Positions 34,913-44,549 of a stretch of DNA of 64,000 nt are shown piece by piece; within the stretch, counting starts at the first letter, position 1; each line of letters opens with the position of its first letter. A program made the position numbers and the translations under genes. The stretch is taken from assembly GCA_902782225.1 (NCBI GenBank), contig CACZMF010000015.1, positions 62,001 through 126,000 on the forward strand, given 5' to 3'. The notes under the pieces are model-generated. The model saw only the letters and a program-made list of their open reading frames with translations, was not told the DNA's origin and did no database searches. Source of the stretch: an uncultured Bacteroidia bacterium. Lineage in GTDB: Bacteria > Bacteroidota > Bacteroidia > Bacteroidales > UBA932.

Positions 34913-34944
34913 TTTGTGATTTATAAATTATTTCCTTACTTTTG
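34913..34944 (+). promoter_or_regulatory. promoter of the fimbrillin-AraC-receiver operon
   Basis: TTTG (34913-34916), 20 bases, then TACTTTTG (34937-34944). The ATG at 34986 is 41 bases on. It is back to back with the fimbrial promoter, so one regulator could control both. Confidence 0.65.
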
Positions 34945-34985
34945 TGGTGAAAACAAAATTGATATAGTCTTTTTATCAACAGGTT

Positions 34986-36068
34986 ATGAACAAAAAGTCC
35001 ATATTATTATTAATAATGGTATACTCCGCAGCCCTTTTCTCCTGCACCAAACTGGATGACGGGCCGGTGATGGAGCCGCAGTCCAGACAAAAGCGTATGG
35101 ACTTTGATATCCTGGTGACAAGAGACGGAGAGGTCATCGAAAAGGGCAGGACCGGAGTGATGACGCGCTCTGACGTCGACGCCGACGACAAACTCGCCAC
35201 GATGGACACCGACATTCCATTCGGATTGATAGGTATAGATTTCGAAAAAGGCCAGCTGGTCCTCGACAATGCGAAGATCAATGGAGACGGTATCGGATAC
35301 AGCACCGCCTTCGACGGCTTTATGTGGAACGGAATCAACAAACTATCTCTAAGCGCCTACTACCCTTATGTCAATGAAGTAGACTACGGCTCAGGATTCG
35401 AAAACTATGCCATACCGTATTCTGTCAAGGAGACGGAAGCCGGGCCGCTGGTGTCAAAGACCGTAGAGCGCGCTATAAATCAATTGAATATGATTCCCCT
35501 GGTGTTCCAGCATATCACTAATGATATAGGTTATAAGATATGCGACATAACGCCGGACAAGAATCTCCAGGGCCTTATCCACCTGAAGAAGATGACAGCC
35601 ACCAATGTGGCCTCCGCCGGCGTGTTCGTCAACGACGTCGTCTCCGGCTCCGGCAACTGGCACAAGCAGGGCTACTACCGCAAGGTCGTGGTGTTCGAGG
35701 GCGACGCCGTGGTGGGTGTGGGCTCCGAAAATGAAAAGTTCGTCGGCTACGACAGCCTGGTGGACCGCCTGTCCCAAAGCCACAGGTATTATTCCATTCC
35801 CGACGACATCGAGATGGGCAAGCAATGTGTGGAAGTGGTGTTCGATGTGGACGGATTCCAGCTCAATAATTTCTACTACAAGCCGCTCAAGGACCAGGTG
35901 CGCAAGTTCATGCTGTATGGACTGCTGCCCGACAATGTGTTCGTCTACGGCAAACAATACACGTTCCACATCGGTCTGGACCTGAGTTCCATCTACCGTG
36001 AGATCACCTTCGCCCCTGCAGTGGCCGACTGGGAGACGACGATCTACGAAAACAACGACGACTTTTGA
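34986..36068 (+). CDS. divergent fimbrillin-family lipoprotein
   Basis: 360 residues. Lipobox LFSCTKL, Cys20. A fimbrillin-like beta protein with LSLSAYYPYVNEV, LNMIPLVFQHITNDIGYKI and a typical C-terminus (YTFHIGLDLSSIYREITFAP, AVADWE). It is much less like the array members than they are to each other. It is co-transcribed with the membrane AraC regulator, overlapping it by 4 bases, so it may be a sensor input or a separately controlled subunit rather than a bulk pilin. Confidence 0.7.
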   Translation: MNKKSILLLIMVYSAALFSCTKLDDGPVMEPQSRQKRMDFDILVTRDGEVIEKGRTGVMTRSDVDADDKLATMDTDIPFGLIGIDFEKGQLVLDNAKINGDGIGYSTAFDGFMWNGINKLSLSAYYPYVNEVDYGSGFENYAIPYSVKETEAGPLVSKTVERAINQLNMIPLVFQHITNDIGYKICDITPDKNLQGLIHLKKMTATNVASAGVFVNDVVSGSGNWHKQGYYRKVVVFEGDAVVGVGSENEKFVGYDSLVDRLSQSHRYYSIPDDIEMGKQCVEVVFDVDGFQLNNFYYKPLKDQVRKFMLYGLLPDNVFVYGKQYTFHIGLDLSSIYREITFAPAVADWETTIYENNDDF

Positions 36069-37423
36069 TACGCACCCTGATCATATTCGCACCGTTGTTC
36101 GTGTGTGTGTTCTGGATAATCGTCCACAGGATGATTGCACCCAGGACAGAATCGCATATACCATTTATGATTCTGCTGCTGGTCACGTCCATAGCCGTGT
36201 TTGCCAACAGCATCTTAAGCGACTATTCCACATCGGCGGAATTGAAAAACTACGCCATCCTGATGAAGCAGGTCACGACCACGAGCATAGTGCCGCTGGC
36301 TATCATGTTCATACGCCGAATCAGGAAAATCGGCAGGCGTCAGCACCCGATGGAACTGCTGTGGATTATAGCGCCGGTGATTCTCGGCACAGCTTCGATG
36401 TTGCTGTATATGCTGAGCGGAGAGGAAAGCATAAGCGAACTGATGAGGGAGGTGCACAACAGCGGCTACAATGGCGCCCACAAGTTTGAGCACACCCTTC
36501 CTTTCGTTTTTTACGTCTTTACCCATACTATATTCAGCATAGTTATCTTCGTGGAGATAATTTGGTTTGTCCTTTATTCCATCGTCCTCTTCCACAAGGA
36601 ACATTTTAAGATCGGCAATTTCGTCAGGTTTTATATAAAAGGTGAAAGGATCAAGACGGTCGAGCTGCAGTATTTCTACATACTGACGCTCGCCATCATT
36701 TTCAGTATGCACTTCTTCAGCGCCCTGGACATTACGGCTGATTTCCTGGTGTGGAATATCGTTATCTCGTTCCTTATCTGCTTCAGCATGTTCGCCGTTG
36801 CCTACATTGCCCTTTTCGGCTCGAAAAAGACCCTCACAAGGAAGGAAATGAGCAATGGCTGGCGCTACAACTTCAACGTCCACAACAAGCAGGAAATCGT
36901 GGAAGAAATGATGGCCGACCTGCTCGAAGACGCCGAAGAGGAGGCCCTGCTGCACATCCAGGCAAAGATAGGCGAGAATCTCCACGTCGAAGAGATCAAG
37001 GGAGAAGACGTGATCACGGAGCCGGCGCGCGCCGAGCACCTGTTCTCCACTGTGGCCAAATCTTGGGAGGAAGACGAACTGTTCAAGCGCTTCCAGCACC
37101 TCATGGTCGAAGAAAAGATATTCCTCCAGCCCAAGCTCACGCTCAACGACGTTGCCGACATGCTGGAGTCCAACACGACATACATCTCCAAGATGGTCAA
37201 CAACGCCTACAACCTTGGCTTCCCCGAACTCGTGAACACCCTGCGCATCGACTATGCCGAGCAATATATCCTCAACCACAAAGGAGCCAAACAGGACGAA
37301 ATCGCGACCCGTTGCGGATTCCTCAGCGCTTCGTCGTTCAACACCATCTTCAAGCGCATCACGGGTGTGACGCCCAAGATCTGGGTAGCTTCGGCTGAGC
37401 TCCAGCATCAGACACGCAAATGA
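36065..37423 (+). CDS. membrane-embedded AraC-family transcription regulator
   Basis: 452 residues from a TTG start at 36065 that overlaps the previous stop. The N-terminal about 255 residues have six or seven hydrophobic helices (TLIIFAPLFVCVFWIIV, IPFMILLLVTSIAVFA, MELLWIIAPVILG, LPFVFYVFTHTIFSIVIF, IVISFLICFSMFAVAYIALF). A 100-residue charged linker follows. The C-terminal AraC helix-turn-helix pair has LTLNDVADMLESNTTYISKM and QDEIATRCGFLSASSFNTIF. It should sense something at the inner membrane and bind DNA directly, plausibly the intergenic region at 34.8-35 kb. Confidence 0.85.
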   Translation: MIRTLIIFAPLFVCVFWIIVHRMIAPRTESHIPFMILLLVTSIAVFANSILSDYSTSAELKNYAILMKQVTTTSIVPLAIMFIRRIRKIGRRQHPMELLWIIAPVILGTASMLLYMLSGEESISELMREVHNSGYNGAHKFEHTLPFVFYVFTHTIFSIVIFVEIIWFVLYSIVLFHKEHFKIGNFVRFYIKGERIKTVELQYFYILTLAIIFSMHFFSALDITADFLVWNIVISFLICFSMFAVAYIALFGSKKTLTRKEMSNGWRYNFNVHNKQEIVEEMMADLLEDAEEEALLHIQAKIGENLHVEEIKGEDVITEPARAEHLFSTVAKSWEEDELFKRFQHLMVEEKIFLQPKLTLNDVADMLESNTTYISKMVNNAYNLGFPELVNTLRIDYAEQYILNHKGAKQDEIATRCGFLSASSFNTIFKRITGVTPKIWVASAELQHQTRK

Positions 37424-37800
37424 CAGACTATTCCAGCTACAATATCCTCATCGTCGACGACGTCCCCCTCAATCTTATGATTGTCAGCAAGATGCTCGGA
37501 AAATACAATTTCCGGGTGCGCACGGCGGACGGCGGGCAGAAAGCGCTGGACGAGGTGGAAGCGGAGAGGCCGAGCATTATCCTGCTCGACATTATGATGC
37601 CGGATGTGGACGGTTTCGAAGTACTGCGGCGCCTTGGTGCCAACCCGGAGACCAGACTGATCCCGGTAATCGTGCTTTCCGCGCTGAACGCAAACGAGGA
37701 TATAGTGCGCGCCTACAATCTCGGCGCCAAAGATTTCATCACCAAGCCCATCCTGATGGAGAAGCTGATCAACAGCGTGTCCGTCAATCTGAATCTTTAA
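37420..37800 (+). CDS. receiver-only response regulator
   Basis: 126 residues, a single REC domain. Asp13-Asp14 acidic pair, phospho-acceptor Asp57 (LLDIMMPD), Ser switch residue (VLSAL), Lys109 (ITKP). No output domain. Overlaps the AraC gene by 4 bases. Close paralog of the receiver at 14584, which sits beside a histidine kinase. No kinase is encoded near this copy, so cross-talk with the 12627 kinase is a testable idea. Confidence 0.88.
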   Translation: MTDYSSYNILIVDDVPLNLMIVSKMLGKYNFRVRTADGGQKALDEVEAERPSIILLDIMMPDVDGFEVLRRLGANPETRLIPVIVLSALNANEDIVRAYNLGAKDFITKPILMEKLINSVSVNLNL

Positions 37801-37801
37801 A

Positions 37802-39535
37802 TCAAAGGGGACGGAGTACCGTCATCTCGCAGCGCCCGCAGTCGAATCCTAGCGGGAGGCGGCGGCCGTTGTTGACGAGGAACAGCGGGCCCGTCGGGGC
37901 CGCTCCCTGCCAGCGGGGGCAAAGGCCGAGCTCATACTTGATACAGTAGCGCGTGCGCATCAGTTCCGACTCACTCGCGGGCTGCGGCCGTATCTGCGAA
38001 GCGTCAGGCACCCGGCGGGCGGGGCGCTCAGCTGCAAGCGGCATCTCATCCAGGCGCGCGGCTATTTCCCGGCGCATCGAATTGATTGCGGCAGCCCCGA
38101 GGTGCGGCAGGTCGCCATCTGCCGAGACACCGGCAACGGTAAAAATGTAGATGCCGCTGCGCTTGGAAAGCTGCTCTCGCAGCATCGCCTCGGCGCGCTC
38201 GCGGTTCTGCGCGCTCTGCTCGCCGAACGGGAAACGGGCGCTGAGCCTGCGTCCGTCTTCGGAGAGAGCATCCACCACGATTTCCTCTCCTATATTAATA
38301 TAAAGAGCCACAGCGAGTTCGCGCTTCGGGGCATTCGCCTCCAGCTCCCGCTCGAAAGCGGCGTTGATGTTGCGATAGATACGCGCTCCCGGCTTCAGGC
38401 CGTCCACTTTCTTGCAGATAATGTCCAGGCCCTCGCAGCGGTCGGCGCGAAAGCCGCGGATCGCGCTGCCGACCGTGAACGCGAAGCCGTCGCCGTTGGC
38501 GAGCCTGAGCCCCGGCTTGGAAGCACGGACAGACACCCGCAGGGAGCCGTCGCCCGCCGGACGCACGGCCGCAACTTCCCCTATCCACTCCCCCATTGCC
38601 TTCGGGGCGTCCATCGAAGACCACTTCCCCTTTTCGGCATCCAGCCACCACTGCGTGTAGCCGCGGTTGAAAGTCTTGTCGGAATCGGGCACGAAGCCGC
38701 CCGTGACCTTGCCGAAGGATGCCCTGCGGTAGCGCCCGGGCTCGCGCGCCACCAGCTCGTCCAGCGCCAGGCTGTACTCCCGCACCACATTTTTCACGTA
38801 GGAAGCATTCTTGAGGCGTCCTTCTATTTTAAATGAACACACGCCCGCGCGCGCGAGGTCGCCAAGCCGGTGGAGCAGCTTGAAATCGCGCAGCGACAGC
38901 AGCGCCTTGTCTTTTGCAAGCACCCTCCCGCCGGCATCCACGAGGTCGTAGAGCGAGCGGCAGGCCTGGATGCAGTCGCCACGGTCGGCGCTGCGCCCGT
39001 CCAGGTACTCCGAAAGCCGGCAGTCGCCGCTGTAGCACACGCAAAGCGCCCCGTGCACGAAGAATTCCACCTCGCAGCTCACGGCGGCGCAGATTTCGCG
39101 CACCTGCTGCAGGCTGAGCCCGCGCTCCAGGATGATGCGGGCGCAGCCCAGCTCTTCAAAATGCCGGGCCCGCTCCACGTCGCGTATGGCGCACTGCGTC
39201 GATGCGTGCATCGGGCGCACGATATCGGAAAACGTCAGCAGGCGCTCCTCCCTGAAAATGAACGCGTCCACACCGGCCTCCTGCGCGCCGAGCATCAGGG
39301 AATGCACCTCATCCCACTCGTCGTCGTAGACTACGGTGTTGACAGTCAAAAAAATACGCGCACCGAAACGGTGGGCGTAGGCGCAAAGCTCACTGATGTC
39401 CTCCAGGCTGTTGCCTGCGGCCTTGCGGTTGCCAAACGAAGGGCCGGCAATGTAAACGGCGTCGGCACCGCAGTCTATTGCCGCGATGCCGACAGCCTTG
39501 TCTTTGGCCGGAGCCAGAAGCTCGAGGGCCTGCAT
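37802..39535 (-). CDS. U32 family peptidase-like protein (RlhA/TrhP type)
   Basis: 577 residues. The N-terminus MQALELLAPAKDKAVGIAAI and the Cys cluster CVCYSGDCRLSEYL ... DRGDCIQACR define the U32 family. Experimentally studied members make prephenate-dependent hydroxylated uridine or cytidine in tRNA or 23S rRNA, so RNA modification is more likely than proteolysis. The C-terminus has a second Cys set (RYCIKYELGLCP, DCGRCEMTV), seen in longer members. It follows the TPR gene by 2 bases and converges on the receiver gene with 1 base between stops. Confidence 0.85.
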   Translation of the reverse strand: MQALELLAPAKDKAVGIAAIDCGADAVYIAGPSFGNRKAAGNSLEDISELCAYAHRFGARIFLTVNTVVYDDEWDEVHSLMLGAQEAGVDAFIFREERLLTFSDIVRPMHASTQCAIRDVERARHFEELGCARIILERGLSLQQVREICAAVSCEVEFFVHGALCVCYSGDCRLSEYLDGRSADRGDCIQACRSLYDLVDAGGRVLAKDKALLSLRDFKLLHRLGDLARAGVCSFKIEGRLKNASYVKNVVREYSLALDELVAREPGRYRRASFGKVTGGFVPDSDKTFNRGYTQWWLDAEKGKWSSMDAPKAMGEWIGEVAAVRPAGDGSLRVSVRASKPGLRLANGDGFAFTVGSAIRGFRADRCEGLDIICKKVDGLKPGARIYRNINAAFERELEANAPKRELAVALYINIGEEIVVDALSEDGRRLSARFPFGEQSAQNRERAEAMLREQLSKRSGIYIFTVAGVSADGDLPHLGAAAINSMRREIAARLDEMPLAAERPARRVPDASQIRPQPASESELMRTRYCIKYELGLCPRWQGAAPTGPLFLVNNGRRLPLGFDCGRCEMTVLRPL

Positions 39536-39537
39536 TA

Positions 39538-40467
39538 CTAGAGACTCTTCAGGGCCTTCTGTGCGTCTGCGCCGTATTTGGGATCGGTCACAGCCTTGGA
39601 GAAGAATTCCTTGGCCTTGGCGTTGTTCTTGGCCTGCTGGTAGAGGGCGCCCACGGTGTAGGCCACCTGGCCGGCGTTCTTGGCGTCGGGAGCGGCCTCA
39701 AGATACTGCTCGAAGTACTTGATGGCGTCGGCGTTCTTGCCGGCAAGCTGGGAAGCCTGTCCGGCCACCTGGAGGGCCTGGGGATTGGCAGCAAACTCAT
39801 TGCTGGCCACGGCCTCCTGCACGGCGTCGGAATATTTCTTGGCCTTCAGGGAAGCCACGGAGCGCTTCAGGTAGAGCTTGCCGAGCTGGGAGTTGGCGTT
39901 CTTCTCCTGGCCATTGGCGGCTGCGGTCTTGTAGGCCTCGACGGCCTCGTCGCCACGGCCGGCAGCCTCAAGGGCCATGCCCAGACGGAGAGCGGCCACG
40001 CCGTTGGCCGGCACGAGCTCGAGGGCCTTGGAATAGACCTCGACCGCACCTGCATAATCCTTGTCATTCAGGAGAGCGCCACCCTTCTGCATATATATCT
40101 GGGGAATAAGGTCTTCGGCTTTCTTGGCAAGATCCTCGTCGCCATATTCCCTGGCCACTGCGATAGTCTCCTGGAACATTGCGATTGCCTCGTCGTAGCG
40201 CTTTTCCTTAAGCTCTTCCTTGGCCATTGCATTCATGGTCTTGGGGATGATATCCTTGCAAGTTGCGACGAGTTCGAGTCCTTCGTCTCCGCAAGCCTCG
40301 GCCATCTTGAGGGCCTCTTTGAAGCCTGCAAGAGCAGTGGCGTACTCGCCTGCCGAGAGGGAATCGTTTGCCAGCTTGGCGGTCTCGGTGGCTTCGGCCA
40401 TACTTTGTGCCGACATCACTGCGGCGGCAGCAAACAGAGCTGCGAGAGTAACAATAATCTTTTTCAT
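39538..40467 (-). CDS. secreted TPR protein
   Basis: 309 residues. Signal peptide (IIVTLAALFAAAAVMSAQ), then seven or so TPR units, for example ATALAGFKEALKMAEACG, YDEAIAMFQETIAVARE, YAGAVEVYSKALELVPANG and ADAIKYFEQYLEAAPDAK. The whole mature protein is TPR, so it likely acts as a periplasmic scaffold. Co-transcribed with the U32 gene 2 bases downstream. No partner is known. Confidence 0.8.
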   Translation of the reverse strand: MKKIIVTLAALFAAAAVMSAQSMAEATETAKLANDSLSAGEYATALAGFKEALKMAEACGDEGLELVATCKDIIPKTMNAMAKEELKEKRYDEAIAMFQETIAVAREYGDEDLAKKAEDLIPQIYMQKGGALLNDKDYAGAVEVYSKALELVPANGVAALRLGMALEAAGRGDEAVEAYKTAAANGQEKNANSQLGKLYLKRSVASLKAKKYSDAVQEAVASNEFAANPQALQVAGQASQLAGKNADAIKYFEQYLEAAPDAKNAGQVAYTVGALYQQAKNNAKAKEFFSKAVTDPKYGADAQKALKSL

Positions 40468-40504
40468 CTTATCCTGTTTTTGGTTTATTCTGACGAACGA
40501 ATTG

Positions 40505-40512
40505 CAAAGTTA
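40505..40512 (-). promoter_or_regulatory. -7 element for the TPR-U32 operon
   Basis: TAACTTTG on the minus strand, 37 bases before the ATG at 40467. Confidence 0.5.
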
Positions 40513-40546
40513 ACATTTTTTATTACATTTTGCGTGCCAAAATTGC

Positions 40547-40554
40547 TATCTTTG
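40547..40554 (+). promoter_or_regulatory. -7 element for aspA
   Basis: TATCTTTG fits TAnnTTTG, 23 bases before the ATG at 40578. Confidence 0.5.
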
Positions 40555-40577
40555 CCTCGCAACACTAAACAACTATC

Positions 40578-41990
40578 ATGTCTGAAATGAAATACAGGGT
40601 CGAAAGCGACCTGATCGGCGAACTCAAAGTTCCCGCCGACGCCTACTACGGAGTCCAGACCCAGAGGGCTCTCGAGAACTACAGGATTTCCACCACCCGG
40701 ATGTGCCACTACCCCGAGTACATCATCGCCATCGCATACGTGAAGATGGCTGCGGCAAGCGCCAACGCCGAACTCGGCGTGCTCGACAAGGGCATTGCAG
40801 ACGCAATCATCGCCGCCTGCCGGGAAATCGTGGACGGAAAGTTCCACGACCAGTTCCCCGTGGATATGATGCAGGGCGGAGCCGGCACTTCCGTGAACAT
40901 GAACGCCAATGAGGTCATCGCCAACCGCGCCCTCGAGCTGATGGGCCACAAGAAGGGCGAATACCAGTTCTGCTCCCCCAACGACCACGTCAACTGCGCC
41001 CAGTCCACCAACGACGCCTACCCCACCGCTTTCCGCTACACCTTCGTGCGCATGAACCGCCACCTCGTGGCCAGCCTCAAGGACCTGATTGCCAGCCTGC
41101 GCGCCAAGGGCGAGGAGTTCAAGGACATCATCAAGATGGGCCGCACCCAGCTGCAGGACGCCGTGCCTATGACCTCCGGCCAGGAATTCAACGCCTTTGC
41201 CAACAACCTGGAGGAAGAAATTGCCAACCTGGAGCGTAACGTGGTGCTGCTCAAGGAAATAAATATGGGAGGCACCGCCATCGGCACCGGCCTCAACGCC
41301 GTGCCCGGCTTTGCCGAACTCTGCACCAGGCGCCTTTCCGAGTTCAGCGGCGACCAGTTCATCAAGGCCCCCGACCTCGTGGAGGCGACCCCCGACACCG
41401 GCGCCTACGTGTCCTATTCCGCCGCCCTCAAGCGCCTCGCCATCAAGCTTTCGAAGATCTGCAACGACCTGCGCCTCATGGCTTCCGGCCCCCGCTGCGG
41501 CCTCCACGAAATCAACCTGCCGCCTATGGCTCCCGGCTCCTCCATCATGCCCGGCAAGGTCAACCCCGTGATACCCGAAGTGACCAACCAGGTATGTTTC
41601 AAGGTGATAGGCAACGACACCACCGTGGCGTTCGCCGCCGAGGCGGGCCAGCTCCAGCTCAACGTGATGGAGCCCGTGATCGCCCAGTCCATCCTGGAAA
41701 GCGTGACCTGGCTGCGCAATGCCATCGATACCCTGCGCACCCGCTGCATCGAAGGCATCACCGTCAACGCCGACCACTGCTACGAGATGGTCAGAAACTC
41801 CATCGGCATCGTGACCGCCCTCAATCCTTATATAGGATACAAGGCCTCAACGAAGGTTGCCAAGGAAGCCCTTGAGACCGGCCGCAGCGTCTATGACCTC
41901 GTGCTGGAGCACGGCTACATGACCAAGGAGAAGCTCGACGAGGCCCTCGATCCCAAGGCGATGACGGCTTCGCACGAACTGCTGAAGTAA
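40578..41990 (+). CDS. aspA: aspartate ammonia-lyase
   Basis: 470 residues. Converts L-aspartate to fumarate and ammonia. The superfamily signature GSSIMPGKVNPVIPEV lies near 321, and the following NQVCFKVIGNDTTVAFAAEA with QLQLNVMEPVI is the aspartase form, not that of fumarase class II (which has PTQCEAMTMVC). Start and length match the family. In Bacteroidales it feeds fumarate into fumarate reductase. It is followed 6 bases later by the M16-like gene. Confidence 0.93.
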   Translation: MSEMKYRVESDLIGELKVPADAYYGVQTQRALENYRISTTRMCHYPEYIIAIAYVKMAAASANAELGVLDKGIADAIIAACREIVDGKFHDQFPVDMMQGGAGTSVNMNANEVIANRALELMGHKKGEYQFCSPNDHVNCAQSTNDAYPTAFRYTFVRMNRHLVASLKDLIASLRAKGEEFKDIIKMGRTQLQDAVPMTSGQEFNAFANNLEEEIANLERNVVLLKEINMGGTAIGTGLNAVPGFAELCTRRLSEFSGDQFIKAPDLVEATPDTGAYVSYSAALKRLAIKLSKICNDLRLMASGPRCGLHEINLPPMAPGSSIMPGKVNPVIPEVTNQVCFKVIGNDTTVAFAAEAGQLQLNVMEPVIAQSILESVTWLRNAIDTLRTRCIEGITVNADHCYEMVRNSIGIVTALNPYIGYKASTKVAKEALETGRSVYDLVLEHGYMTKEKLDEALDPKAMTASHELLK

Positions 41991-41996
41991 ACTGAA

Positions 41997-44549
41997 GTGA
42001 AACGTCTGATCCTGGCACTGGTGGCGGCTGTGGCCTCCCTGATGCTCTGCGGCGAAGGCCGCGGACAGGGCCTGCCGTCGCTTGCCAAGGCCCCCGAAAT
42101 CACCGTCGGGCGCCTTCCGGACGGCGTTTCCTACTATCTTGTCAAGAACGACGACGCCCCCGGGCTTGCCGACTTCGCCCTCGTGCAGGGCAGGCGCCCG
42201 GACAGGAACGGCCCCCGGCGCGACCTCGTGAGCCTGCCCCATTTCCATGGGCGCAAGCCCTATGAGTTCCTCGCCGGCAGCGGCGTGCGCTACGGGGAGC
42301 GCGGCTTCATCCAGCACCTCCGCGACGCCACGGTGTTCCGTTTCGCCAACGTGCCCGTGTTCAATTCGGACGTGTCGGATTCGACGCTACTGATGATGTT
42401 CGACATCGTGCGCTCGTCGCCCTACGGGCAGGCGCTCATCATCAGCGGCAACATCGACGTGGCCGCAATCAGCGAGCGCATCCGCATCCTGTCGATGACC
42501 GTCTCCCAGCGCGAAGACGCCGGTTTTTCCGACGACTACAGCTGGCGGCCCCAGGCGGAGGCGTCCGTGACCACAGGCACCGCCCCGGTGGGCACCATCA
42601 TCATCCACTACCGCTCGCCGCGCACCGACCGTGAGCTTATGAACACCATCCAGCCGGTGATGAGCAAGCTGCTTGCCACCGAGCTCGGCGTGATCCTGGA
42701 GCACAGGCTGCGGGCGGCGTTCGCAAGCGCCTCCGTGCCGCTCGCCGACTACCGCTACCGCTACACCGGCAGCGACGAGACCGCCGGCGACGAGATGTTC
42801 TCCATTGCGGTCCACACCGCCCCCGAGCATCTGGAAAAGGCCCTCAGCACCGCCGGAGGCGTGCTTTCCACGCTCGACGCCGAAGGGCCGACGACCGAAG
42901 AACTGTCGTTCGCGCGTAGCGTGATAGCGGAAGGGGTGGCACGGGACGTGGCCGGCTCGCGGCTGACCAACAGCCAGTACGTCGACAAGTGCGTGGCCGC
43001 CTACCTCTACGGCGCCAACCTCGCTTCGACCGCGGCCATCAGCGCCGTCTACACCGGGCGCAAGCTGGACCTGGAGCGCGAGAGGGAGCTGCTGAGCCGC
43101 TACGTGTCCGCCACGCTGTCGCCCCGGCGCAACCTCCACCTCCATGTGCGTAACCCGGTCAAACTCAGCGAATCACGTGCGCTTGACATCTTCCTGAAAG
43201 GGTGGGAAGGCGGCATCCCGGCACTTGGCGCCACCCCGCTTCCGGAAGACACGCTGAAGCTTGCCACCAGCCGTAAGAAAGTGAAAATCAAGACCAACAC
43301 CACCGACCCGTTCAGCGGGGGCAAGATATGGACCTTCTCCAACGGCATCAGCGTGGTGTTCAAGAAAGCTTCTATCGGCGGCACTTTCCACTACGGCCTG
43401 ATGATGAAGGGCGGATGGACGGAAATCCCCGGAATCAAGGGCTCAGAAGCGGCGTTCGTGGGCGACGTCATAGGGCTGCGGCGCACCGCCGGCATGAGCG
43501 GGGAGCACTTTCGGGATCTGCTGGCAATGTACGGAGTGTCAATGAGTTCCGAAGCCACGCTTTCAGATGTGCGCTACTACGGGAGCGCCCCGCGAAAGTC
43601 GCTGACGCTGCTCCTGAAGGCGATGCTCTCGCTCACCGGCGCCTCCGAGCCGGACCCCGAGGCCTACAAGCGCTACTGCAGCGAGAAAGCGGTGCGCCTG
43701 CAGCGGGACAAGTTCTCGGCCGAGGGCACCCGCGCGGTGCTGGACAGCATCATGTGCCCCGGCTACGCATTCGCTTCCGGAAGCCTCCCGGAAGTCCCGG
43801 GCAGCGACTTCCCGGACAGGGTGGGGGCGTATCTGAAGCGCAAGGGCGAGACCATGCGCAACGCCACCATCGTGTTGGTCGGCGACCTTGATGAAGAAGC
43901 CACGCAAAAGATTCTGTGCCAGTATCTTGGCGGCTTCACGACCCAGCAGCAGAGGGTGGTGCGGCCCCGCCTCGCCTTCCCCCTGCGTGACTGCTGGTCC
44001 ACAAGTTCCACCCTCGGCGGCTGGCGCGACAAAGGCGTCACGGTGTCGGTCAGCGCCCTGTGGCCGTTCTCCGCGGAAAGCAATATGTGCCTGAGCCTCG
44101 GTTGCACCGTGCTGGAAGCGGAACTTTCCAGGGCCCTCGCCTCCACAGGCTACCGCTTCACGGTGACGCGCAGCGCTGAACTGCTGCCCGCGGAAAGGCT
44201 GACGGTCTATGTGAACTGCAACCCCTGCATCGCTTCAGGCCTGCCGGAAGACGTCTCTCCGGCCTACCCGGCCCAGGTGCTGAACGCCGTGCGCGAAGTG
44301 CTGCACAGGCTGGCGGTCAGGGAGGTGGATCCGGCGCTGCTCGCTTCCTGCAAGACCCTTCTGACCGGCACCCTGAGCGCACAGAACGCCGATCCCCGGC
44401 ACCTTCGCGACCAGATTCTCTACCGGAGCGCCCTTGGACGGGACCTGACGGGCGGCTACAAAGAACGCATCAAGGCCGTGAGCGCTTCCGACATCAGGGC
44501 TATGTTCGAGGCCCTGTCGGAGAGCCAGTGTGAATTCGTGGTGCAATGA
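41997..44549 (+). CDS. M16 (insulinase)-like secreted protein lacking the zinc motif
   Basis: 850 residues from a GTG start. Signal peptide (LILALVAAVASLMLCGEGRG). Two M16-like halves: the first starts PEITVGRLPDGVSYYLVKN, and the second near 430 starts KIWTFSNGISVVFKKASIGG and has GGWTEIPGIKGSEAAFV. The usual HxxEH zinc site near the N-terminus is absent, and the region where it should lie is shortened. So it is probably a non-catalytic M16 partner or has another function. The DUF3109 gene overlaps its stop by 4 bases. Confidence 0.7.
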   Translation: MKRLILALVAAVASLMLCGEGRGQGLPSLAKAPEITVGRLPDGVSYYLVKNDDAPGLADFALVQGRRPDRNGPRRDLVSLPHFHGRKPYEFLAGSGVRYGERGFIQHLRDATVFRFANVPVFNSDVSDSTLLMMFDIVRSSPYGQALIISGNIDVAAISERIRILSMTVSQREDAGFSDDYSWRPQAEASVTTGTAPVGTIIIHYRSPRTDRELMNTIQPVMSKLLATELGVILEHRLRAAFASASVPLADYRYRYTGSDETAGDEMFSIAVHTAPEHLEKALSTAGGVLSTLDAEGPTTEELSFARSVIAEGVARDVAGSRLTNSQYVDKCVAAYLYGANLASTAAISAVYTGRKLDLERERELLSRYVSATLSPRRNLHLHVRNPVKLSESRALDIFLKGWEGGIPALGATPLPEDTLKLATSRKKVKIKTNTTDPFSGGKIWTFSNGISVVFKKASIGGTFHYGLMMKGGWTEIPGIKGSEAAFVGDVIGLRRTAGMSGEHFRDLLAMYGVSMSSEATLSDVRYYGSAPRKSLTLLLKAMLSLTGASEPDPEAYKRYCSEKAVRLQRDKFSAEGTRAVLDSIMCPGYAFASGSLPEVPGSDFPDRVGAYLKRKGETMRNATIVLVGDLDEEATQKILCQYLGGFTTQQQRVVRPRLAFPLRDCWSTSSTLGGWRDKGVTVSVSALWPFSAESNMCLSLGCTVLEAELSRALASTGYRFTVTRSAELLPAERLTVYVNCNPCIASGLPEDVSPAYPAQVLNAVREVLHRLAVREVDPALLASCKTLLTGTLSAQNADPRHLRDQILYRSALGRDLTGGYKERIKAVSASDIRAMFEALSESQCEFVVQ

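Noticed and set aside
40485..41777. Minus-strand frame of 430 codons opposite aspA
   Set aside because: Antisense shadow of a well-conserved enzyme gene.
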